Source: a bacterium (lineage in GTDB: Bacteria; Patescibacteriota; Gracilibacteria; JAUYGZ01; DAOVYC01). From it: a stretch of DNA of 12,551 nt. The DNA lies in NCBI GenBank assembly GCA_030635805.1, contig DAOVYC010000004.1, positions 1 through 12,551 of the forward strand, given 5' to 3'. Under the pieces are notes generated by a model. The model saw nothing but the letters and a program-made list of their open reading frames with translations, had not been told where the DNA came from and did not search any database. The position numbers and the translations under genes are program-made. Below are positions 1-5,921 of this stretch, in pieces; position 1 is the stretch's first letter; the number at the start of each line of letters is the position of its first letter.

Positions 1-1
1 C

Positions 2-457
2 GAATGCAAGACATTAGTGAAAGAAAAGAAGTGTCAACTTATCTTTAAAAAACCAGCACAAAAGCTCCCCAAGATTCCTGTGGATCCCGGTCTCCTCAGA
101 CAGGTAATTAACAATCTCATAAATAACGCCATAAAATACACACGCAATACAGAATGTGATATCATCATCACGCTCAAGAAAGAAAATGAAAACTATCTCA
201 TCAGCGTACAGGATTACGGCATTGGTATACCCAAAGATATCCAGGATAAAATATTGGAAAAGTTTTTCCGTAGTACCCAGGCGGCTCAAATAGATACTGA
301 GGGAAGCGGACTGGGGCTATACATCACCTCCATGATTATGAAGATATCTGGAGGAAAAATGTGGTTTACATCGGTGGAAGGAGAAGGAAGTACGTTCTTT
401 ATCACCATGCCCATAAAAGGTATGAGCCGAAAAAATGGAAAGAAGGGATCAACATAA
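2..457 (+). CDS. Sensor histidine kinase, C-terminal ATPase part (5' truncated by window)
   Basis: This is the catalytic (HATPase_c) end of a two-component sensor kinase, which binds ATP and phosphorylates a histidine in the upstream dimerisation domain. The frame is open to the left edge, so the start, sensor region and H-box lie outside the window. The visible motifs are the N box (NNLINNAIKYT), the G1 box (DYGIGIP), an F box (KFFRS) and the G2 box (GSGLGLYI), in the normal order and spacing. The protein ends soon after the last beta strand with a short basic tail. It stops 12 nt before the prepilin peptidase gene, so the two are probably co-transcribed. No response regulator is visible, and the signal sensed cannot be told from this part. 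The family call is secure; the specific role is unknown. Confidence 0.93.
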   Translation, partial: ECKTLVKEKKCQLIFKKPAQKLPKIPVDPGLLRQVINNLINNAIKYTRNTECDIIITLKKENENYLISVQDYGIGIPKDIQDKILEKFFRSTQAAQIDTEGSGLGLYITSMIMKISGGKMWFTSVEGEGSTFFITMPIKGMSRKNGKKGST

Positions 458-469
458 GACTCAAGATCA

Positions 470-1237
470 ATGAACATGATATTTCTCTCTCTATTGGCAG
501 CCATACTCGGTGCCGCCGCCGGCTCCTTTTTGACAGTTGTTATTCCACGTACAAAAAACCGCCAAAGTGGCATCTTAATGGGTAGGTCACAATGCTCAAC
601 GTGCCACAAAAAACTTCGTCCTTTAGATCTGATCCCTGTCATATCGTATGCCCGAGCGCAAGGAAGATGCCGTTATTGCAAAGCGGAAATACCCATCTAT
701 TATCCGCTTATTGAACTCGTAACAGCAATAATCTACGTGGCCCTTTTCTGGCGCTTTGGACCGAGTATCCAGGTATTTTTCTGGTTTGCCGTTGGAACCA
801 TCCTCGTGCTGTTCGCCGTGTACGACTGGCTATATAAAGAATTTCCGACAAACATGATTATAGCCACTATTGTCATCGCGCTCACTTTCAACATTATCTT
901 TCAATATCCACTAACTTTTTCAGAAGGCATACGAGGCGCCTTTATTCCCACAGTTTTCTTTGGAACACTATTTCTCATATCACGTAAACGTTGGCTCGGT
1001 TCGGGAGACATTACCTTTGGTATATTCATGGGTCTTATACTCGGCTGGAAACTGACAATCCTGGCTCTCGTACTCAGCTACATCATCGGTGCACTCGTCT
1101 GCCTGTTCCTGCTGGCAACAAAAAAAATCCGGCGCACAACCCTCATTCCCTTCATCCCTTTCCTTGCAACCGGAACCTTGGTGTCCATACTCTTCGGGCG
1201 AGAGCTCATTTCTCATTACCTGGCGCTTATCTGCTAA
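470..1237 (+). CDS. pilD: Prepilin peptidase (type IV leader peptidase, A24 family)
   Basis: This membrane aspartic protease cleaves the leader peptide of type IV prepilins and usually N-methylates the new N-terminus. At 255 aa it has the usual family length. An N-terminal hydrophobic segment with the GSF motif (residues 18-20) is followed by the cytoplasmic zinc-binding loop with two CxxC pairs (C42/C45 and C67/C70). The catalytic aspartates are D119, in the D-x6-P context (D119 to P126), and D180, in the GSGD motif. The rest is a series of hydrophobic segments. The first ATG was used; another in-frame ATG lies two codons later, and no clear ribosome binding site separates them. The preceding kinase gene ends 12 nt upstream. 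Substrates are probably type IV pilins encoded elsewhere; the pilin-like gene at 10601 has an ordinary signal peptide, not a type III prepilin leader. Confidence 0.93.
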   Translation: MNMIFLSLLAAILGAAAGSFLTVVIPRTKNRQSGILMGRSQCSTCHKKLRPLDLIPVISYARAQGRCRYCKAEIPIYYPLIELVTAIIYVALFWRFGPSIQVFFWFAVGTILVLFAVYDWLYKEFPTNMIIATIVIALTFNIIFQYPLTFSEGIRGAFIPTVFFGTLFLISRKRWLGSGDITFGIFMGLILGWKLTILALVLSYIIGALVCLFLLATKKIRRTTLIPFIPFLATGTLVSILFGRELISHYLALIC

Positions 1238-1252
1238 CTGAAAAATCATACC

Positions 1253-1296
1253 AAAAAAATGGAGCCACCTGTACCCCGAGGGCACAGCTTGTCCAT
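1253..1296 (-). terminator. Probable intrinsic terminator of the tRNA-Tyr/tRNA-Thr operon
   Basis: Read on the - strand, the last 74-bp repeat can fold as ATGGA, internal loop, CTGTGCCC, TCG loop, GGGTACAG, internal loop, TCCAT. A run of seven T follows directly (the A run at 1253-1259). The 8-bp inner stem has one G-U pair, and the outer 5-bp stem abuts the T run. The 3' arm of the hairpin consists of the duplicated tRNA-Thr 3' end. The fold was judged by eye only. Confidence 0.55.
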
Positions 1297-1420
1297 CCGA
1301 TTCAATCAGTCGCAAAACTCCTTCTTCATCGCATGGAGCCACCTGTACCCCGAGGGCACAGCTTGTCCATCCGATTCAATCAGTCGCAAAACTCCTTCTT
1401 CATCGCATGGAGCCACCTGT
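1259..1420. repeat. 74-bp perfect tandem repeat built on the 3' end of tRNA-Thr
   Basis: Two identical 74-bp units (1259-1332 and 1333-1406) are followed by 14 bp of a third copy (1407-1420) that is the 3' end of the tRNA-Thr gene itself. On the - strand each unit ends in ACAGGTGGCTCCA, a copy of the tRNA 3' acceptor strand, discriminator and CCA. The remaining 61 bp do not resemble a tRNA. Each unit contains the hairpin CTGTGCCC-TCG-GGGTACAG. The lack of any mismatch points to recent duplication. 74 is not a multiple of three, so the open frames through the repeat are not conserved coding sequence. Confidence 0.95.
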
Positions 1421-1484
1421 CGGATTCGAACCGACGACCCGCTGTTTACAAGACAGCTGCTCTGACCAACTGAGCTAAGGTGGC
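1408..1484 (-). tRNA. tRNA-Thr (anticodon TGT), CCA encoded
   Basis: The 77-nt gene folds as a full cloverleaf. The acceptor stem is GCCACCT/AGGTGGC, the D arm GCTC...GAGC with GG in the loop, the anticodon stem GCTGT/ACAGC with loop CTTGTAA (anticodon TGT, reading ACA), and the T arm GTCGG-TTCGAAT-CCGAC. The discriminator is T and CCA is encoded. G1-C72 and C2-G71 agree with threonine identity in E. coli. It is downstream of tRNA-Tyr on the same strand, 40 bp away, and the two are probably one transcript. Its last 13 nt recur twice downstream in the 74-bp repeat. Confidence 0.97.
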
Positions 1485-1490
1485 ACTTAT

Positions 1491-1518
1491 TTTTTCCTTT
1501 TTACTTTTTACTTTTTCC
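1491..1518. repeat. Heptanucleotide tandem repeat between the two tRNA genes
   Basis: Four consecutive 7-bp units on the + strand, TTTTTCC, TTTTTAC, TTTTTAC and TTTTTCC, fill most of the 40-bp tRNA spacer. In the tRNA precursor this is a purine-rich spacer of G-rAAAAA-type units. It is one of several 7-nt arrays in the window. Confidence 0.85.
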
Positions 1519-1524
1519 TTTTCT

Positions 1525-1609
1525 TGGTGGGCCGGGCAAGATTCGAACTTGCGAAGGCTGAGCCAGCGGATTTACAGTCCGCCCCAGTTGACCGCTTTGG
1601 TACCGACCC
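1525..1609 (-). tRNA. tRNA-Tyr (anticodon GTA), CCA encoded
   Basis: This 85-nt class II tRNA has a long variable arm, as expected for bacterial tRNA-Tyr. The acceptor stem is GGGTCGG/CCGGCCC with one T-G pair. The anticodon stem is GCGGA/TCCGC with loop CTGTAAA (anticodon GTA). The variable arm can form GGC-TCA-GCC, and the T arm is GCAAG-TTCGAAT-CTTGC. The discriminator is A and CCA is encoded. It is the first gene of the - strand tRNA pair. A leader of about 220 nt separates it from the proposed promoter. Confidence 0.97.
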
Positions 1610-1616
1610 CAAATAA

Positions 1617-1832
1617 TTGCGAGCAAAGTGTTCCGAAACGAAATGATTCCGAACTCGCCGAGGAATCATGAAGTGCAGGATGCCGCAAAGAAATTTATAT
1701 TGGAGCCAAAGGCTGAACCATCGAACAATATTAATTTCTTGGAGGCAAACTTTGCCCTATTGGAACAATTGCGAGCAAAGTGCCAATTTCATTGAGATAA
1801 ACATTTCCCTACTGGAATAGTTGCGAGCAAAG
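1617..1832. repeat. Degenerate 52-bp repeat array in the leader of the tRNA operon
   Basis: Two adjacent 52-bp units (1729-1780 and 1781-1832) match at 40 of 52 positions with no gaps, and both end in TTGCGAGCAAAG. A more worn copy, lacking that box, can be seen at about 1691-1728. The exact box recurs at 1617-1628, eight bp from the tRNA-Tyr gene, and a partial one (GCAAAG) at 1685-1690. The box has an inverted-repeat core, TTGC-GA-GCAA. The array fills the stretch between the proposed - strand promoter and tRNA-Tyr, so it would be transcribed as CTTTGCTCGCAA-headed units. The part at 1644-1666 also has an inverted repeat (GATTCC...GGAATC). No open frame or known RNA family is evident. Confidence 0.75.
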
Positions 1833-1839
1833 CGCAGTT

Positions 1840-1868
1840 ATACTACTTAAGCTGTAAGAGTGAGTCAA
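1840..1868 (-). promoter_or_regulatory. Probable sigma70-type promoter of the tRNA-Tyr/tRNA-Thr operon
   Basis: On the - strand, TTGACT (1868-1863) and TAGTAT (1845-1840) are separated by 17 bp. The predicted start at about 1833 is at the outer edge of the first 52-bp leader repeat. No better candidate was seen nearer to tRNA-Tyr. It is divergent from the + strand promoter at 1936-1963. Confidence 0.5.
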
Positions 1869-1935
1869 TTTAATTAGAAAAATATTTGTCCTTGTGTAAT
1901 ACTGTATCACGAGCTGGAAAATTAGACTTCAGGCT

Positions 1936-1963
1936 TTATCAAGCGCTTTTAATGTGCTATAAT
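1936..1963 (+). promoter_or_regulatory. Probable promoter of the MacAB-like export operon
   Basis: A perfect TATAAT (1958-1963) is preceded by TGC, an extended -10, and by TTATCA (1936-1941) at 16-bp spacing. The predicted start, around 1970, leaves a 5' leader of about 20 nt before the ATG at 1990. There is no Shine-Dalgarno sequence in that leader apart from AGGA some 20 nt away. Confidence 0.6.
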
Positions 1964-1989
1964 ACTAGGATGTATCTATCTAAAAACGT

Positions 1990-3813
1990 ATGAAAAAAAA
2001 GATAATCATTGGCAGTTCGATTGCTGTAGGTGTCATCACTCTCGCTATAATTTTTTGGCCAAGAGGATCATCTTTTGAGTATTTCGAAGCAAATCCGCTT
2101 ACTCTCAAGCGGACTATTACCGTGTCCGGTTCCGTTAAATCGCCGGAAGAAATAGACTTGGCTTTCAAAAGTAGCGGAAGAATAGAAGAAATTGGGGTAA
2201 AAGCGGGGGATAGTGTAAAAGTAGGAGATTTTCTCGTTAAACTCGAAACCAAAGAGGCGGAAAACGCTATTGCGAAAGCACGCGCTTCCGTCTATGAAGC
2301 CCAAGCTCGTCTAAATCAACTTCAAGCCGGCATTACAATAGAGGAGCATGCTTTTCTTCAGTCAAAAGTAGATTCCGCCAGCCGGAATCTGGGAGACGTA
2401 AAGCAAACCACGAGTTATCAAATTCGTACCGCGGAACGGGCGGTTGAATCCGCTCAGACAAGTTACGATAACGCGATACGAAGCTATGAAGAGGGGCAAA
2501 CACTTTCCGGACAAGTGGCAACGCAAACGCTTTCCGGCGGAGCACTCACCGCTAAATCAGCCATAGCTAGTGTAGAAAGCTTACTTGAACAAACAGATGT
2601 AATTCTGGGGATTACCAGCAGATATGAAGCGTATAACGACGTTTACGAAAATCTCATTTCTGCTCTCGATCCAAGCTATAAAACTTCAGCTAAAAGCTTA
2701 TTTTACGCCGTCAAATCAGATGTTGAAAAAATATCAATACATGAAAGTGATAATCTTGAATATATCAACGCTTCCCAGCCACTTCTCAACAAGGCTTCTA
2801 CTCTCGCAGATACTATGATCAACGTTCTCAACAAAACCGTTCCCTCCATCGATCTTTCGCAGGACACCATCAACGGTTGGCAGAACAACATTATTACCAA
2901 TAAAACCAGCATTATTTCGGGAAGAAATTCTGTGGAAAGTGTCCTTCAACAAATTCAAAACGTGGCCACCAGTGGAGGTACTACCGTCACCGGGTTAAGC
3001 AACTCTCTTTCCCAACTGGAAAATACGGTTAATAGTACCAAATCAGCTTTAGATAAAGCAAAAACAGACTTAGCCCTCACCAGATCTCAAGCCAATGCTC
3101 AGATTACTCAAAGCGAAAATTCTTTGACTCTTGCTCAGCGGGAACTGGAAAACAAAGCCGCACCACCACGCGAGGTAGATTTACAAATCTATCGAGCCCT
3201 GTCTTCTCAGGCAAACAGCCGGCTTAATGAAACTATAATTCTTCGTGACAATCTTATTCTTACCGCACCGGTAGACGGGATTATCGGTAAAACAAATTTT
3301 AAAAAAGGGGAAACAGTGAACATGGGACAAACGGTTGTAGCGATTATTTCCGGCGAACCAAACGAAGTTGAAGTTAATTTTCCGGAAACAGATATTGTTT
3401 ATATTCAAGAAGAAAAACTTCTTACTTTTACCTTTGATGGCTTCTCAGATGAGTATGTCTACGAGGGAAGTGTTACCAGCATCGAACCGGCCCATACCGA
3501 AATTCAGGGAGTGATCTATTACAAGTCAGATATTTCTTTCAACCCGAATCAGTACGAAAATATTCAACCCAGATCAGGTATGACTGTAAATATAGACGTT
3601 ATTGCCGATCAAAAAGATGCTCAAATAGCTGTACCATATAGTGCGGTAAAAGAAGATAAATTCGGAAATCGCCAAGTTGCCGTGGTTTCAAATGAGAGAC
3701 CAAAACTTGTGAAAGTTACCACCGGATACGAAGGCGATGATAATATTGAAATCACCTCCGGACTAACTGCCGGCGAAACGGTCCTTCTCGACGTTCAGCA
3801 GTTCGAGGAATAG
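1990..3813 (+). CDS. HlyD/MacA-type membrane-fusion adaptor of an ABC exporter
   Basis: This is a membrane-anchored adaptor working with the ATPase and permeases encoded next. A TM anchor (about residues 4-23) is followed by the first half of a biotinyl-lipoyl-like domain (about 40-88, with the GRIEEIGVKAGDSVKVGD pattern). A very long helical, coiled-coil-prone region (about 88-420) is interrupted by a Ser/Thr/Gly-rich stretch at 325-340. Then come the second lipoyl half (about 421-456, TAPVDGIIGKTNFKKGETV), a beta-barrel part (about 457-540) and a membrane-proximal C-terminal domain. At 607 aa it is far longer than MacA (about 370 aa), and the extra length is in the helical hairpin. In an organism without a classical outer membrane the hairpin cannot have the usual TolC role; no TolC-like gene is present. 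The first ATG, 20 nt from the promoter start, is used. The substrate is unknown. Confidence 0.88.
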   Translation: MKKKIIIGSSIAVGVITLAIIFWPRGSSFEYFEANPLTLKRTITVSGSVKSPEEIDLAFKSSGRIEEIGVKAGDSVKVGDFLVKLETKEAENAIAKARASVYEAQARLNQLQAGITIEEHAFLQSKVDSASRNLGDVKQTTSYQIRTAERAVESAQTSYDNAIRSYEEGQTLSGQVATQTLSGGALTAKSAIASVESLLEQTDVILGITSRYEAYNDVYENLISALDPSYKTSAKSLFYAVKSDVEKISIHESDNLEYINASQPLLNKASTLADTMINVLNKTVPSIDLSQDTINGWQNNIITNKTSIISGRNSVESVLQQIQNVATSGGTTVTGLSNSLSQLENTVNSTKSALDKAKTDLALTRSQANAQITQSENSLTLAQRELENKAAPPREVDLQIYRALSSQANSRLNETIILRDNLILTAPVDGIIGKTNFKKGETVNMGQTVVAIISGEPNEVEVNFPETDIVYIQEEKLLTFTFDGFSDEYVYEGSVTSIEPAHTEIQGVIYYKSDISFNPNQYENIQPRSGMTVNIDVIADQKDAQIAVPYSAVKEDKFGNRQVAVVSNERPKLVKVTTGYEGDDNIEITSGLTAGETVLLDVQQFEE

Positions 3814-3833
3814 CTACAATAGGACACGAATTT

Positions 3834-3945
3834 AACGGATCTAACGGATTAAAACGGATGTAATTCAGGAATTCTGCTCCATGTATTTTTTGTCCACATC
3901 GTAGAGACTCCCCGATGGGGCGTCTCAAATGTAAAAAATATGGAG
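3834..3945. repeat. Direct repeats and nested palindrome between adaptor and ATPase genes
   Basis: AACGGAT occurs three times (3834, 3843, 3853). It is followed by a large imperfect inverted repeat at 3877-3945. The outer arms begin CTCCAT and end ATGGAG and are rich in T6/A6. The centre, 3904-3926, is a strong hairpin GAGACtCCCC-GAT-GGGGcGTCTC. No T run follows the hairpin directly, so it is not a classical terminator. It could lower readthrough or stabilise mRNA segments between adaptor and ATPase. Confidence 0.75.
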
Positions 3946-3963
3946 ATCTAAAATTCAAAAAAC

Positions 3964-4644
3964 ATGAAATCAAAAGACGCTATTATCAGCCTCAAAAACG
4001 TCCGAAAAGAATTCGGGATGAATAGCCAAGCTACCAAGGTAATCAATGGTATCTCCCTGGAGATCAACAAAGGTGATTATATGGCCATCACCGGAGCCTC
4101 GGGATCAGGTAAGTCCACCCTTATGTATATAGTAGGGCTTCTTCTCCAGCCCACATCTGGAGAATATTTATTGAATAATAAAAACATTACCAAATTAAGT
4201 GGCGATGAACTTGCTGAAATCAGAAACAAAAAAATCGGATTTATATTTCAACAGTTTAATCTTTTGCCAAAGATAAGTGCCTGGGAAAATGTGGCGGTGC
4301 CACTCATCTACAGTCACGTTCCTCAAAGTGAGCAAAAAGAGCGGGCCATCAAAGCTTTAAGTGAAATAGGATTGGGGGACAGAGTAGATTTTTATCCCAA
4401 CCAATTGTCCGGCGGTCAACAACAGCGCGTCGCTATCGCTCGCGCTTTGATAAACAACCCGGAAATTCTAATTGCCGACGAGCCTTCCGGTGCTCTCGAT
4501 TCTGAATCGACCAAACAGATCATCAAGATTCTTGATGGCTTGAATAAAAAAGGTCAAACCATCCTCATAATTACCCATGAGGCCGATGTGGCTAAACACG
4601 CCAAGAGACATATCATTCTAGTCGACGGACTAATTAAAACATGA
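3964..4644 (+). CDS. ABC transporter ATP-binding protein, MacB/LolD type
   Basis: This cytoplasmic ATPase powers the two FtsX-like permeases encoded downstream. At 226 aa it is a stand-alone nucleotide-binding domain, unlike E. coli MacB, where ATPase and permease are fused. All the motifs are intact: Walker A GASGSGKS (44-51), Q-loop glutamine (about Q96), signature LSGGQ (148-152), Walker B ILIADE ending in the catalytic Glu (about E173), and the H-loop histidine (about H205). Its stop codon overlaps the start of the next gene by 4 bp (ATGA), so translation is probably coupled and the subunits are made together. GGAG lies about 20 nt before the start, too far for a normal ribosome binding site. 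Confidence 0.95.
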   Translation: MKSKDAIISLKNVRKEFGMNSQATKVINGISLEINKGDYMAITGASGSGKSTLMYIVGLLLQPTSGEYLLNNKNITKLSGDELAEIRNKKIGFIFQQFNLLPKISAWENVAVPLIYSHVPQSEQKERAIKALSEIGLGDRVDFYPNQLSGGQQQRVAIARALINNPEILIADEPSGALDSESTKQIIKILDGLNKKGQTILIITHEADVAKHAKRHIILVDGLIKT

Positions 4645-5870
4645 TCAAAGAATCTTTCAGACATTCCTTTCGCTCTCTTCGTGCCAACAAGATGCGAACC
4701 TCTTTAACGCTTCTTGGTATCGTTATTGGTATTTCTTCCGTGATTATTATGCTTTCCGTCGGGCGTGGAGCTCAGGAACTTATTCTCGATCAAATTCGAG
4801 GCATTGGTTCTCAGCTTCTTATGGTCACTGCCGGAGGAAGTGCCCAAGAGATGGGACCACCGGCGGCGATTGAGGGGATTATCGTAAAAACCCTTACTCT
4901 GCGCGATGCGGAAGCTATAGAAAATAGCGCAAAATACATAAAAGTCGTGGCTCCTATAACAAATTTCACTCAGACTCGCATTCGTAAAGGAAATGAAGAA
5001 GAAATATATACGGTGCAGGGACGCGACAAGAATTTTTTTACTTCCAGAGATTATGAATTTGCCGAAGGAAGAAATTTTACCGAATCAGAAAATAAAGGAG
5101 TGTCAAAAGTAGCTATTCTTGGGGCAACGATAAAAGATGATCTTTTCAAAAACTTCTCCGCTGTCGGAGAATACATCCGTATTGGTGAAGCCAACTACAG
5201 AATTATCGGCGTTTTAAAAAAGAAAGAATCAGCTCTGAGCATAATGGGAGTTGATGATGAGACCATCATGATTCCCGTAAAAACCGCTCAAAAAAATGTT
5301 CTCGGGCAGGATTTTTTATTTGGTATATCACTTCAGGCCAGCAGTGAGGAAGATATAGATTTGGCCAAGGCGGAGGTACGGCGTATTATTCGAAGACAGC
5401 ACCGTCTTCAGACAAGTGAAGAAGACGATTTTAAAATCAGTTCCCAGCAAGACGCTCTGGCCATGATTGAAACTTTCACCTCCCTTCTCACTCTTTTTCT
5501 GGCGGCCATTGCCACCATATCATTGATCGTTGGGGGAATAGGAATTATGAATATTATGCTGGTATCTGTTTTTGAACGAACCAAAGAAATTGGATTGCTC
5601 AAAGCTTTAGGTGCTCGAAACAAAGATATTTTTTATGAATTCCTCGTTGAAACTCTGGTCATCATGATCATCGGTGCTTTCATGGCCTTGGTAATCGGTT
5701 TTGGTGTCTCATACCTTGCCGCCAAGATTGGCGGCTGGAACACAATTCTTGCCCCGGAATCCATCCCTCTGGCACTGATTATGGCTTTCGGCTTCGGAAT
5801 CATTTTTGGAGTTTATCCCGCCCTCAAGGCGGCGAAACTAGACCCGATCACAGCATTGAGGTTTGAGTAA
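4641..5870 (+). CDS. MacB/FtsX-like ABC transporter permease (first paralogue)
   Basis: This is the membrane subunit of a mechanotransmission-type (MacB/LolCE-like) ABC transporter. The topology is typical: TM1 at about 20-41, a large extracytoplasmic MacB_PCD domain (about 42-275), then TM2 (about 281-307), TM3 (about 334-360) and TM4 (about 374-394). The family signatures GGIGIMNIMLVSV, ERTKEIGLLKALGA and the terminal PALKAAKLDPITALRFE-type tail are present. The ATG overlaps the ATPase stop. It is the same length (409 aa) as the permease that follows and aligns with it from the first residue, so the pair arose by tandem duplication. Whether it acts as homodimer or heterodimer cannot be seen. 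The substrate is unknown. Confidence 0.93.
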   Translation: MIKESFRHSFRSLRANKMRTSLTLLGIVIGISSVIIMLSVGRGAQELILDQIRGIGSQLLMVTAGGSAQEMGPPAAIEGIIVKTLTLRDAEAIENSAKYIKVVAPITNFTQTRIRKGNEEEIYTVQGRDKNFFTSRDYEFAEGRNFTESENKGVSKVAILGATIKDDLFKNFSAVGEYIRIGEANYRIIGVLKKKESALSIMGVDDETIMIPVKTAQKNVLGQDFLFGISLQASSEEDIDLAKAEVRRIIRRQHRLQTSEEDDFKISSQQDALAMIETFTSLLTLFLAAIATISLIVGGIGIMNIMLVSVFERTKEIGLLKALGARNKDIFYEFLVETLVIMIIGAFMALVIGFGVSYLAAKIGGWNTILAPESIPLALIMAFGFGIIFGVYPALKAAKLDPITALRFE

Positions 5871-5880
5871 GCTTAATACT

Positions 5881-5912
5881 AATCTTGTAATCTTGTAATT
5901 TTATAATCTTGA
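5881..5912. repeat. Octanucleotide tandem repeat between the two permease genes
   Basis: Four 8-bp units, AATCTTGT, AATCTTGT, AATTTTAT and AATCTTGA, fill most of the 51-bp spacer. A TATAAT is created at 5902-5907, but no -35 is correctly spaced from it, so it was not called as a promoter. Confidence 0.75.
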
Positions 5913-5921
5913 ATTAATCTC

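Noticed and set aside
980..1342. Minus-strand open frame through the 74-bp repeat giving a plausible-looking peptide
   Set aside because: The 74-bp period shifts the frame in each copy, and the rest lies antisense to pilD; no family resemblance.
1259..1406. Additional tRNA or tRNA-like gene in each 74-bp unit
   Set aside because: The unit has the length and 3' end of a tRNA, but no 5' acceptor strand, D arm or anticodon arm can be formed.
1259..1420. CRISPR array
   Set aside because: The two 74-bp units are directly adjacent with no spacers, there are only two full copies, and no cas gene is present.
991..1473. Open frame of 160 codons overlapping pilD, the 74-bp repeats and tRNA-Thr
   Set aside because: It is out of frame with the well-supported pilD gene and runs through a tRNA; the repeats keep it open by chance.
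1617..1832. T-box riboswitch or integron attC/attI sites
   Set aside because: No T-box AGGGTGG-type sequence or specifier loop is seen, and the boxes do not match the integron GTTRRRY core.
5902..5907. TATAAT as an internal promoter for the second permease
   Set aside because: It arises from the 8-nt repeat and has no -35 hexamer at 16-18 bp.
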